From Vitellaria paradoxa (Eukaryota; Streptophyta; Magnoliopsida; Ericales; Sapotaceae), in assembly GCA_019916065.1 (NCBI GenBank), contig CM034234.1, positions 8,592,342-8,656,341 of the forward strand: 64,000 nucleotides of DNA, read 5' to 3'. Shown here piece by piece: positions 33,043-43,843 of this stretch. The notes beneath the pieces were generated by a model. That model did no database searches. It was not told the DNA's origin and saw only the letters and a list, made by a program, of their open reading frames with translations. The stretch's first letter is position 1; each line of letters opens with the position of its first letter. The position numbers and the translations under genes are program-made.

Positions 33043-35490
33043 ATGACAAGTGAGACAGTAAATTCAGTTACTGTTCCGGTTGCAACACCGATCACTGCTC
33101 CTAATGTGCCAATGGGCCATGGTGAGAAGCCAGAAAAATTCAATAGTGCAGATTTTAAAAGATGGCAACAAAAAATGTTATTTTATCTCACCACACTAAA
33201 TTTGGCAAAGTTTCTTAAGGAAGATGTGCCACATTTGGATGAGAATGAGACTGACAGTCATATTGTGGCAGCGATTGAGGCATGGAAACATGCTGATTTT
33301 TTGTGTCGTAATTATATTCTCAATGGATTGGATAACATGTTATATAATGTGTATAGTCTAATAAAAACGTCTAAGGAACTCTGGGAATCTTTAGACAAAA
33401 AGTACAAGACAGAAGATGCTGGCTCGAAGAAATTCGTAGTGGGCAAATTTCTTGAGTACAAAATGATTGATTCAAAGAGTGTAATTAATCAAGTTCAAGA
33501 TCTCCAAGTAATCATACATGAGATACACGCTGAGGGGATGATAATCAGTGAATCATTCCAAGTTGCTGCAATAATTGAGAAACTACCACCATCTTGGAAA
33601 GAATTCAAAAATTACCTTAAGCATAAACGTAAAGAGATGAAACTTGAAGATCTTATTGTGAGATTGAGGATAGAGGAAGATAACCGCAATTCTGATAAGA
33701 AAAGTGGATATCAGCACATGGTGTCCAAGGCTAATGTGATAGAGCAAGTAAAACATACCAATAGTAAGAAAAGGAAGTACACTGGAGAAAGCTCAAAAAC
33801 TGGCAGCTTTAAAAAGTTTCAAGGAAAATGCTATATTTGTGAGAAACCTGGCCATCGAGCAAAAAACTGTCGCATACGGAAAGTTCAAGAGCCTTCCAAG
33901 AAAAGGAAGAAAATAAATCAAGCTAATATAACTGAAGTGGAGAGTCATATGGATGATATGCATCTTTTAGCAGTAGTCTCTGAAGTGAACCTGATTGGAA
34001 GTAATCCAAAAGAATGGTGGGTGGACACTGGAGCCACTCGTCACATTTGCACCAACAGGTGGATGTTCTCATCTTACCAAGCTGTGGAAGGGGAACAATT
34101 ATATATGGGTAATTCAGCAACCTCCAAGGTTGAAGGACAAGGAAAGATTGTGCTGAAAATGACTTCAGGAAAGGAGCTTACTCTTAATGATGTACTTCAT
34201 GTGCCTGATATTCGCAAGAATTTGGTTTCAGGGTCAGTATTGAGCAAGAAAGGGTTTAGACTAGTATTTGAGTCTAATAAATTTGTACTGACTAAAAATG
34301 GTATGTATGTTGGAAAAGGGTACATGTGTGATGGCCTCTTCAAACTAAATGTAATGACTGTTGTACCAAAGATTAATAATAATTTATCTTCTGCTTACTT
34401 GCTTGAGCCTGTTGATGTTTGGCATGGTAGATTAGGACATGTGAATTTTGGCACTTTAAGAAGATTAATGAATTTAAATATTTTGCCAAAATTTAATATT
34501 AACATGAAACATAAGTGTGAAACTTGTGTTGAAGCCAAATTGGCTAAAGCTTCTTTTCACTCAATTGAAAGAAGCACTGAACCTCTAGAATTAATTCACA
34601 CAGATATTTGTGATTTAAAGTATGTTCAAACTAGAGGTGGTAAAAAGTATTTTATTACTTTTATCGATGATTGTACAAGATACTGTTATGTATATTTACT
34701 AAGAAGCAAAAATGAAGCATTAGACATGTTTGTACAATATAAAAATGAAGTTGAGAACCAACTTAGCAAGAAAATTAAAATGCTAAGAAGTGATAGAGGT
34801 GGTGAATATGACTCACCATTTGCACAAATTTGTGCTGAACATGGCATTATTCATCAAACAACTACACCTTACGCACCTTAGCAAAATGGTATTGCTGAAC
34901 GTAAGAATAGAACTTTAAAAGAAATGATGAATGCTATGTTAATAAGTTCTGGTTCACCTCAAAATTTGTGGGGGGAAGCTTTGCTTTCCGCAAATTATGT
35001 TCTCAACAAAATACCCCATAAAAAATTGAACACAACTCCTGATGAATTATGGAAAGATCGAGAACCTACCTATAAATTCTTAAGAGTGTGGGGATGTTTA
35101 GCTAAGGTCGCAATTCCAACTCCTAAAAGGACTAAAATTGGACCTAAAACTATTGATTGTATATTCATTGGATATGCTCATAACAGTAGTGCATATCGGT
35201 TTCTTGTACATAAGTCTAATAATTCTGAGATACATGAGAATACCATTATTGAGTTTAGGAATGCATCATTCTTTGAAAATATATTTCCTTATAAACCTAC
35301 ACAGGAAGTAAGTTCCCTCAAAAGAACTTATGAATGTGTAGCTAGAAATGAGCAAGACGGAAGGTTTTTGGAAAAAGGAAATGAAGATGAACCTAGACGA
35401 AGTAAACGAGCAAGGACTAGCAAAACCTTTGGTCCTGATTTTCTAACATTTTTGTTAGAAAAGGAACCTCAAAGTTTTAAGGAAGCAATG
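33043..35490 (+). pseudogene. Copia gag-protease-integrase, first part of split gag-pol
   Basis: The likely start is the ATG at 33043, preferred to 33016 because it opens directly into the Gag-like sequence. Gag is followed by a CCHC knuckle [14 protein letters not shown] (about residue 263). The aspartic protease site [10 protein letters not shown] has its Asp near residue 328. The pre-integrase zinc motif is [10 protein letters not shown]...CETC. The integrase core has TDICD and SDRGGEYDS. An in-frame TAG at 34879-34881, consistent with a C-to-T change, lies before the third catalytic acid region (QNGIAERKNR). The frame then stays open to 35490, where the inner element's LTR begins. It continues in the same frame at 40586. 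Confidence 0.93.
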
Positions 35491-36347
35491 TGTAAAGTCT
35501 TGTGGCAAATCCAATCAAAATCTTAGTTAAATTAGGAATGCTATTCAAGTTTCCTAAATTGATGCAAATTGAAGATTTGAAGAATTCTAAACAATTAAGG
35601 AGATAGAATGAATCAAGTTGACCAAGATTTTGAAGAATTCTAATTGGTGTGAAGGATTACAAAACCTAATGGAATTCGGACGCAGCCTTCTGGAACATGA
35701 ATGGAATTCCAGTGTACCTCGCAGGCACGGCGCGGGGAGCGCGCGGGTGCGCCCCAAGCACGCAGGCAGCCCGAAGGGAGCGTGCGGGTGCGCCAAGGTG
35801 TCTCAGAAATTCCAGTGAGGTCCGCAGGCTGGAGGATGGGAGCGCGAGGGTGCGCCAGTGTTATTTCCTAAAGCGCAAAAATTCCAGTGCAGGTCGCAGG
35901 CTGGAGGATGGGAGTGCGAGGGATCGAGCTATGAATATTTTGTTCGGATTCAATTTCCTATTTTGCCAAACTAGGGCAACTTTGTAATCCTATATATGTG
36001 AAACCAACTCTGTTATTGTAAGAGGTGGGAGAACATATTATAGGGACCTAGAGAAAGAGTCTTTGAGTATTGAGAGCTTTCATGTTCTTTCTCTAAATTT
36101 ATCTTGTATTTTCTTTTCACTTTCTGTGTGAGTCAGAAAGCCTACTTGTAGGGTTTATCGAGTGATTCGAGCAAGAGTGACGAAAGGATTCGTGCGAGTG
36201 ATTCGTAGAGAGTCTGAGTAGAGTCTTGTAACCCGTTAATAGTGGGATTGTAAATAGAGGTTTTTCTCCCTGTGATAGGGTTTCCTCGTTATTTTCTTGT
36301 GTGATTACTTTCACTGTGTGTGTGATTGTGTGGGTTTGGAATTTTCA
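35491..36347 (+). repeat. 5' LTR of inner element
   Basis: Begins TGTAAAGTCTTGTGG and ends TTGGAATTTTCA. It contains a GC-rich block (about 35700-35930) with repeated 'gcgcgggtgcgcc' and 'gcaggctggaggatgggag' phrases. Weak core-promoter candidates lie near 35990. Short open frames inside it are not genes. Confidence 0.95.
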
Positions 36348-36349
36348 AT

Positions 36350-36361
36350 TGGTATCAGAGC
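36350..36361 (+). promoter_or_regulatory. Primer-binding site (tRNA-iMet) of inner element
   Basis: TGGTATCAGAGC, two bases after the LTR. This matches the complement of the 3' end of initiator tRNA-Met that primes reverse transcription in most plant Copia elements. Confidence 0.93.
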
Positions 36362-36403
36362 GGGTCACTCTAAGTTCTTGAGTGAAGATCTTCATCCAAA
36401 CCA

Positions 36404-38530
36404 ATGGATCCACCACGTGAAGGAGGCTCAAGCACCAGACCCCCTTGGTTTGACGGTTCAAATTATTCATACTGGAAGGTACGAATGCAAGCTTTCCTTT
36501 TAGGAATGAATTACAAAGTCTGGATGTCAATAGTTCAAGGATGGGAAGAACCGACCCATGAAGTTGACGGAAGAATCGAACAAAAGTCAATTCAGACGTG
36601 GACTAAAACTGAGCAAGAGAGTTCAGAGTGGAACTTCAAAGCCTTGAGTGCCATATTTTCTGCAATTTGCCCTAATGAATTCTGCCGCATCTCAAGTTGT
36701 ACGAGTACCCGAAAAGCGTGGTTAATTCTGCAAAGTACACATGAAGGGAACGAACAAGTCAAAACCAGCAAGCTTCAAAAACTCACTTCTGAGTTTGAGG
36801 GACTAAGGATGAATGAAGACGAAAGGTTTGATGACTTTTATGTCCGGCTCAGTCACATTGTTAATTCATGCCATAACCTTGGAGAACCTATTCCAGAATA
36901 CAAAGTGGTACGTAAAATTTTACGTTCTCTTCCACGAGTGTTTGATTCTAAAGTCACAGCAATAGAAGAAGTCAGAGATGTGAACTCCATGAGAATAGAA
37001 GACCTTGTGGGATCCTTGCAAACGTTTGAAGCAAATATGGTGAAACCTCGCAAAGCGTCAAAAGGTATTGCTCTAAAGACAGTGGAAGAAGAAAGTGATG
37101 AAGAGGAGTCGGATAAAGAAATGGCGCTTGTGGCTAAAAGATTCGTAAGATATATGAGGAAGAAGGGTTTATTTAATAAGAATAACAAGAATGAGTCACA
37201 ATCTCAAGAAAAAGGAAAGAAGATCAAGAAGATTGAATCTGGGGAAGAAAACAACAAGAACAAGATCAAGTGTTTTGAGTGTCATGGATATAGACACTTT
37301 GCTCAAGACTGTGCAAACAAAAAGATAAAAAAGAAACAAGTCAAAGTCATGAATGCTACATTAGATGATGAATCCAGTTCAGATGAATCATCTTCAGCAG
37401 TATCCTCAAACGATGAAGGTAATTTTGTTGCTTTTATAGCGTCTCACTCTTCGTCTGCAGGAACTCCATCTGGATCTCAAAGCGACACCGATATATCTAA
37501 TCATGAAGATGATGACTCTGAGGATGAATTCAATAATGACTTGCAAGTGGCCTATGATGCTCTCATTGTCGAATACAGTAAAGTAAAGAAACAAAGACAA
37601 GCCCAACATACCCGAAACTGTAAACTTCGAAGTGAACGAGATTCCTTGAAGACAGAGAATGAAAAGCTCGCAGGTAAAATATCTATTTTGGAATCTGACA
37701 AAACTTCTCAGTCTCATAGTGCAGAAAAGTTCAAAGAAAAACTTGAAGAAAAGAATAAAAAGATTGATAAATTGGAGAAAGTTGTTGAAGAATTTCAGGA
37801 TGAGGTTAGTAAACTGAAAGAGAAGATCAAGAGTGATGAGAAGATAATTGAAAGAATGAACTACAGTTCTCAAAAGCTAGAAGAAATTTGGAGCCAACAA
37901 CGAACACATGGAGACAAAGCAGGCTTAGGCTACACTGGAGGGAAAAGTACAATTGTTTCATCATCATCAGCACCTTCAGTAGTAGCAAAGGTTGTTTCAA
38001 AACCTACAGCCAATCCAAAGACCTTCCCTAAGTCTGTTGCACCACCAAAGAAGAGTTTTGAAAAGAATAAACACTATCAGTTATTGAAAGGTACGCATTT
38101 TGCTAGATCCCAATCCTTTGTACCTGTTTGTCACCATTGTGGAATCAAAGGTCATATACGCCCAAACTGTCACAAACTCTATGGTCTTCCTTTAAACCAT
38201 GTTAAAAATTTTTCAAAAAACCCTGAGCCTAGAGTTCCTGTGAAGAATAAATTTCAAGTGTTTTCAAAATTTTCAGAAGATTATTACAAAAACTCACGTC
38301 CTTTTCAAAAACAAAACAGTCCAATATTTCGAAGAGGTACAAATTTCAAATTTGTTGAGAAAAAGAATTTTCATAAAAGTCAAAAACGTGAGGAAAAACC
38401 TGTCAAGACAACTGGTCTTAAAACTAGAGCTATTTGGGTTAGAAAGTCAGATTTAAATTATTTTGTTTCACAAAATGCCCTTCGCTTTGAGTCTCTAAGA
38501 AAATCTGTAGGCATTTGTACACACCATTGA
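36404..38530 (+). CDS. Gag polyprotein of inner SIRE-like element
   Basis: An intact 708-residue frame starting 43 bp after the primer site. The N-terminal Gag domain opens with PPWFDGSNYSYWKVRMQAFL and includes the helical region to about residue 230. A CCHC knuckle CFECHGYRHFAQDC (about residue 288) is followed by an acidic Ser/Asp/Glu region. A coiled coil spans about 410-490 (Lys/Glu-rich heptads), with a second knuckle CHHCGIKGHIRPNC at about 575. The end (RAIWVRKSDLNYF) is the stretch that in complete SIRE elements comes just before the protease, so pol was lost right after gag. The product would form virus-like particles packaging element RNA. The absence of stops fits recent activity. 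Confidence 0.92.
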   Translation: MDPPREGGSSTRPPWFDGSNYSYWKVRMQAFLLGMNYKVWMSIVQGWEEPTHEVDGRIEQKSIQTWTKTEQESSEWNFKALSAIFSAICPNEFCRISSCTSTRKAWLILQSTHEGNEQVKTSKLQKLTSEFEGLRMNEDERFDDFYVRLSHIVNSCHNLGEPIPEYKVVRKILRSLPRVFDSKVTAIEEVRDVNSMRIEDLVGSLQTFEANMVKPRKASKGIALKTVEEESDEEESDKEMALVAKRFVRYMRKKGLFNKNNKNESQSQEKGKKIKKIESGEENNKNKIKCFECHGYRHFAQDCANKKIKKKQVKVMNATLDDESSSDESSSAVSSNDEGNFVAFIASHSSSAGTPSGSQSDTDISNHEDDDSEDEFNNDLQVAYDALIVEYSKVKKQRQAQHTRNCKLRSERDSLKTENEKLAGKISILESDKTSQSHSAEKFKEKLEEKNKKIDKLEKVVEEFQDEVSKLKEKIKSDEKIIERMNYSSQKLEEIWSQQRTHGDKAGLGYTGGKSTIVSSSSAPSVVAKVVSKPTANPKTFPKSVAPPKKSFEKNKHYQLLKGTHFARSQSFVPVCHHCGIKGHIRPNCHKLYGLPLNHVKNFSKNPEPRVPVKNKFQVFSKFSEDYYKNSRPFQKQNSPIFRRGTNFKFVEKKNFHKSQKREEKPVKTTGLKTRAIWVRKSDLNYFVSQNALRFESLRKSVGICTHH

Positions 38531-39712
38531 AATCTAAAAGATAAGTTAGAAGTTCATTGATTAAGTTGAAAATATTTTATGACTTCTATACTGTTACCTG
38601 TACATTAAATCTTCAAAATTCATCGATTTCAATGAGTTCATAATTTTCGCATTCCTTGTAAATTGATACGAAGTGTTTTGGTGATTTTTGTCATAATTTT
38701 GAAGTGCTTCCTATTACACTTGACTGTACATGCATATATCTCTTTCTCTTCTTTTCCACGAATCAAGGGTTATTGTTTGATGTGTTTAAAAAATGTTGAG
38801 GAGCCTGATATGTGCATATCAAAGTTATGCATCATATAAAAAAAAAAAAAAAAAAAAAAACAAACAAACAAACAAACTTGGAAAGGGCTACCGGTGGGAC
38901 CAGTGAGAAGCCCCTTAATGACTCGTTGATTGTTAAGGAATAGCTACCTGCCCATAAGCGTGTGAAAGCCGCCAAGTGTTTAAAAAAAAAAAAAAAAGGA
39001 AGATTGGCTCTCAATTCATTTGGTACATCAAATTTAACTTTTTGAGTCTATGATTTGTTTGAGGGGGAGCCTATATGTATATTATAGTCAAAAACTCACA
39101 CGTGCACAAGCATTTGTTCAATTTTATGACTTATTTCACCTCACGACACAGAATTGAAAATTTTCTTGGAAAATCAAAATGTGAATCTTTGAATTTATGA
39201 AGGGTGCGAGATTGATGTACATGCATTGGCATAGTGGAATTAAAATTTTTTTAACATTTTTTAGTGAATTCTTCTACTATCTCTTTTTAGTTTTGATTGT
39301 CTGTGTCCAAATCTGCACTTACACGTATTTTCCTAAGAGCCTCGTAGGCAGGGCGCAGGAGATCCTCCCTCACATTATTCTGATGTCACACTTAGAAGAG
39401 GTCGTGTCATGTATGCCATACTCATGGGTCTTCGGTTTGATCTTGCCTTATTTTTGTGCACTTGTCATTTCCATATCAAAAAAAAAAAGGGGGAGTCATT
39501 TCAAGTTATGTATGTAATATGTGAACGTGTTTCGGCTATGGCATGATATTTTATGTATAATGTGCTTTGGTAATGATATCATTGATCATTTCTATATTAT
39601 TCCACATGGTGCCTTGATGTGTGTGTTCAGTACGTGCAGAATTTGAGCAGAATTTAAAATGCAGAATTTGAGCAGAATTTAAAATTTAACTTAAGTTTTG
39701 ATATGGAATTGC
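38531..39712 (+). other. Non-coding 3' region of inner element, pol missing
   Basis: This is where protease, integrase and RT would lie in a complete element. It holds only non-coding sequence: poly(A)-like runs at about 38839-38860 and 38980-38997, a ~25-bp direct repeat (agcagaatttaaaatgcagaattt phrase) near 39645-39685, and one 106-codon frame (39197-39517) without recognisable motifs. Confidence 0.8.
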
Positions 39713-39724
39713 CAAGGGGGAGAT
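39713..39724 (+). promoter_or_regulatory. Polypurine tract of inner element
   Basis: CAAGGGGGAGAT immediately before the 3' LTR, the form characteristic of SIRE/Maximus-type Copia elements. Confidence 0.88.
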
Positions 39725-40583
39725 TGTAAAGTCTTGTGGCAAATCCAATCAAAATCTTAGTTAAATTAGGAATGCTATTCAAGTTTCCTAAAGTGATGCA
39801 AATTGAAGATTTGAAGAATTCTAAACAATTAAGGAGATAAAATGAATCAAGTTGACCAAGATTTTGAAGAATTCTAATTGGTGTGAAGGATTACAAAACC
39901 TAATGGAATTCGGACGCAGCCTTCTGGAACATGAATGGAATTCCAGTGTACCTCGCAGGCACGGCGCGGGGAGCGCGCGGGTGCGCCCCAAGCACGCAGG
40001 CAGCCCGAAGGGAGCGTGCGGGTGCGCCAAGGTGTCTCAGAAATTCCAGTGAGGTCCGCAGGCTAGAGGATGGGAGCGCGAGGGTGCGCCAGTGTTATTT
40101 CCTAAAGCGCAAAAATTCCAGTGCAGGTCGCAGGCTGGAGGATGGGAGTGCGAGGGATCGAGCTATGAATATTTTGTTCGGATTCAATTTCCTATTTTGC
40201 CAAACTAGGGCAACTTTGTAATCCTATATATATGTGAAACCAACTCTGTTATTGTAAGAGGTGGGAGAACATATTATAGGGACCTAGAGAAAGAGTCTTT
40301 GAGTATTGAGAGCTTTCATGTTCTTTCTCTAAATTTATCTTGTATTTTCTTTTCACTTTCTGTGTGAGGCAGAAAGCCTACTTGTAGGGTTTATCGAGTG
40401 ATTCGAGCAAGAGTGACGAAAGGATTCGTGCGAGTGATTCGTAGAGAGTCTGAGTAGAGTCTTGTAACCCGTTGATAGTGGGATTGTAAATAGAGGTTTT
40501 TCTCCCTGTGATAGGGTTTCCTCGTTATTCTCTTGTGTGATTACTTTCACTGTGTGTGTGATTGTGTGGGTTTGGAATTTTCA
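39725..40583 (+). repeat. 3' LTR of inner element
   Basis: Differs from the 5' LTR by about six substitutions and an extra TA in a (TA) run near 40231. Its last base is followed by the CAATG duplication that restarts the outer Copia frame. Confidence 0.95.
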
Positions 40584-40585
40584 CA

Positions 40586-42103
40586 ATGTCTACTCCTGAA
40601 GCTTCTTTATGGAAAGAAGCCATTGACAGTGAAATTGAATCCATCATCAGTAACCATACTTGGGAGCTGGTGGACCTTCCACCAAGGAGTAAACCCTTAA
40701 GTTATAAATGGATCTTCAAGAGGAAGATGAAAGCTGATGGATCCATTGATAAATACAAGGCAAGACTTGTAGTCAAAGGCTATAAACAAAAGGAGGGAGT
40801 AGATTATTTTGACACATATTCACCTGTTACAAGAATAACATCCATTCGCATGTTAATTGCTTTCACAGCATTGCATAACCTTGAAATACATCAAATGGAT
40901 GTGAAAACGGCATTCTTGAATAGGGAATTAAATGAGGAAATATATATGGAACAACCCGAAGGGTTTGTGGTTCCAGGCCAAGAAAATAAGGTATATAAAC
41001 TTGTTAAGTCACTTTATAGACTTAAACAAGCACCTAAACAATGGCATGAAAAATTTGACAATGTTATGATGTTAAATGGTTTTCACATTAATGAATGTGA
41101 TAAATGTGTTTATGTGAAAAACATATCAAATGAATATGTCATTGTATGTCTCTATGTGGATGATATGATTATCATAGGTAGCAATAATGACATCATTAAA
41201 GCTACTAAGAAAATGTTGGCTAGTACGTTCGACATGGAAGACTTAGGTGTTGCGGATGTCATACTTGGTGTTAAAATCATCAAAACATCCGATGGATATG
41301 CTTTATCTCAATCACATTATATCAAGCAAATACTTGATAAATTTATTAGAGATGACAGCAATATTGCACGAACACCTGTTGATATGAATCTTCATCTCAC
41401 AAAGAATACTAAAAATTGTATATCACAATTGGAATATTCTCGAATAATAGGCAGTTTGATGTATCTCATGAACTGCACTCGTCTTGATATTGCCTACTCA
41501 GTAAGTCAATTGAGTAGATACACTAGTAATCCAGGGGTAGACCACTGGAAAGTAATAGTTAGAGTACTTAGATATCTAAGATATACTTCTAACTATGGGT
41601 TGCACTATACTAGATATCCAGCTGTAGTAGAAGGATACAGTGATGCTAACTGGATTTCTAATTGTAAAGACACCAAGTCTACTAGTGGCTATGTCTTTAC
41701 ACTTGGAGGTGCAGCTCTTTCATGGAAATCCTCTAAACAAACGTGTATAGCCAGATCTACTATGGAATCTGAGTTTATAGCATTAGATAAGGTAGGAGAA
41801 GAAGCTGAATGGCTTCGTAACTTTTTAGAGGATATGCCCATGTGGCCAAAACCTGTGTCCGCTATTTGCATACATTGTGATAATCAATCAGCAATAGGAA
41901 GGGTACAGAATAATATGTATAACGGTAAGTCACGACATATACGTCGTAGACACAATACCGTGAGACAGTTGATCTCTAATGGAATAATATCTATTGATTA
42001 TATGAGATCAAAGGATAATATTACTGATCCTTTAACTAAGGGCTTAACTAGAGATCAAGTGTATAATTCATTGAGGGGAATGGGTTTAAAGCCTATAGAT
42101 TGA
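40586..42103 (+). pseudogene. Copia reverse transcriptase/RNase H, second part of split gag-pol
   Basis: Continues the frame left at 35490; the duplicated target CAATG supplies the ATG. The RT starts with the typical [22 protein letters not shown] stretch and includes [19 protein letters not shown] and the catalytic YVDDMIIIG (near 41153). RNase H has YSDANWISN, the Glu of ESEFIAL, and HCDNQSAI. The frame is fully open to TGA at 42101-42103, with no disabling change other than separation from its 5' half. A purine-rich tract and the 3' LTR follow. Confidence 0.94.
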
Positions 42104-42679
42104 GAATCACCACAATGGCAACCCAACCTAGTTGACTGGAGATCCCAAGATCTAAGTTCAAAGGGACAACCGAATTGTGGGGGTACTCGTTGAGATCACT
42201 AAGGAATTAATTCCTCTACCCTTTCCTATGATGTAATGAATAGTGATGACCTGAACTGTGTGTTAGGATAAGCTTTGCTTTTAATGATCCTTATATCTTG
42301 GAAATCCAAGTGGGGTATAACAGGATACTCTTAATAAGAGATCACCTATATTGAGTGTGAAGGGGCCACTTCTATGAGAATGGATAAGGCTACATTCTCT
42401 AGAACACTCAATGAAATTACCAGGCATGTCCAGGGCCAAAATGGACAGAATTAAAAAAACCAAACTTTGTTGGAAAGGTGTTGTGTGAATATTATTGTCT
42501 TGGTTTATACAAAAGCTGAACAGTTCAAGACATAAAGTTCACTGGTTAGCAAATAGACCCAATAATATCTCACTAGGGAAGGTTCAAAGCCAAAAGCTAC
42601 CTATCCTGATGTGGTAACTTTCTATTTGTACTCTCTGTCGAGTCAACATCTGCATCTGCATTTCAGCCATTTCATTCAT

Positions 42680-42688
42680 GTGGGGGAT
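42680..42688 (+). promoter_or_regulatory. Polypurine tract of outer Copia element
   Basis: GTGGGGGAT directly before the 3' LTR, the form usual in plant Copia elements; it would prime plus-strand synthesis. Confidence 0.8.
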
Positions 42689-43472
42689 TATTGGAATTCA
42701 TGGTTTTAATTATGAATTTTTATTGGCTTTAAGCCAATATTTATGAGGGTTCCATATATTATTAATTATGGATCAAATGTGGAATTAATATAATTATGTA
42801 AGAATATTAATTCCATGAATTCACATGTTCTAAACCATGAATTATGTGAATGAAAATAGGGTTCAAAGTGAGGACCAAAGTGGGCCTGAATAAATTTTGG
42901 GCTTGAATGATCTCATTTTGGATTTTGGGCTTACAAAATTCTGTGGCCCATTAGCCCAATCTAATTATTAGCCCAGTTCAAATATTGTTTCTCCAAAACT
43001 ACGTCGTTTTGGAGTATCTCTTCCTAACAGACATGTCTGTTCTATGAACAGATGCCCCTCTTCATGAATAGTGGTGTCTATTCTTCCAATAGACATGGCT
43101 AATGGCTAATTATTTAAACATTCATCCTTGCATAAAACCGGGTTGGATTTTTTGCATTAAAAAACATTACATACAAAATTCTTTTGCATAAGAAAATTTC
43201 ATTCGCATACAAAGAGTACAAGCAAAGTATTGGTTCGCAAGAACACACAAATTGTCGCTTCCTTTTGTGTGTATGTGTGATCATTCTATCCTGGGAGACT
43301 GACGTCCGTTAAAACCAGAACCCTTGTGGGGGGCGAATTCAATTTTAAGGAGATAGTGTCCAACACTAGGCTTGATCAGTGAATTCAATTTTCTGCACAA
43401 ACTTGTAAGTTCAATTTTATGATATTTAGTTTTCTCAAAACAGTGACTGAATTTTGACTAATTTTTCCAACA
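42689..43472 (+). repeat. 3' LTR of outer Copia element
   Basis: Same length as the 5' LTR and about 97% identical by hand count. It ends TTTTTCCAACA. It lies only 371 bp beyond the 3' end of the nucleoside hydrolase coding region, so it could supply termination or antisense transcription signals there; that effect is inference. Confidence 0.93.
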
Positions 43473-43843
43473 GAAACATGCATTGTCCATTGTATAGCTG
43501 GACCCAAAGTATGCAATTTAAAATCACAAAAGGGGGCTTCTGTTCAATAGGCTCAATCATCGTCACTGATCCTGTTCATTAATAGCTGGATAAAGGATTA
43601 GTTGCTGGTAGTTGATAATAAGAACTTAGTTAATTAAGAAGTGTAAACCGGATACACCAATCAAAGAAATACACAATAGGAGAAAACGACCACTGTTCCA
43701 GAAAATGGACAACCCATAACCAACAAGAAAAAGAGAACTAAAAACATGGAGACCCGACTCAAATAATTGGCGTCTGAGACAACAACATAGAAACAAACTC
43801 CAATGCCAACAAAAGCACGCTTCTGATAAACTTGGGAACGATA

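Larger units (their letters stand above)
35491..40583 (+). mobile_element. Gag-only SIRE-like LTR element nested in the Copia element
   Basis: LTRs of 857 bp (35491-36347) and 859 bp (39725-40583) are flanked by a perfect 5-bp duplication CAATG (35486-35490 and 40584-40588). The LTRs differ by about six substitutions and one 2-bp indel (~99.3% identity by hand count), so the insertion is recent and younger than its host element. It has a standard tRNA-Met primer site and a SIRE-type purine tract. It encodes gag only; protease, integrase and RT are absent. It must have moved with enzymes supplied by a complete relative. Confidence 0.95.
31061..43472 (+). mobile_element. Full-length Copia LTR retrotransposon (outer)
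   Basis: Two 784-bp LTRs (31061-31844 and 42689-43472) bound a ~1.2-kb leader and a single gag-pol frame. The flanks GAAGC (31056-31060) and GAAAC (43473-43477) are a 5-bp duplication with one change. The LTRs differ at about 23 positions by hand count (~97% identical), mostly transitions. A second retroelement (35491-40583) is inserted between integrase and reverse transcriptase. Without it the element would be about 7.3 kb. Order protease, integrase, RT, RNase H identifies Copia (Pseudoviridae-type). It is inactive: one stop in integrase plus the insertion. Confidence 0.95.

Noticed and set aside
35618..35987. Open frames in both inner LTRs, repeated at 39852-40221, with Arg/Gly/Ala-rich products
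   Set aside because: They lie in the GC-rich part of the LTR, on both strands, identical in both LTRs, and match no protein family; they are by-products of composition.
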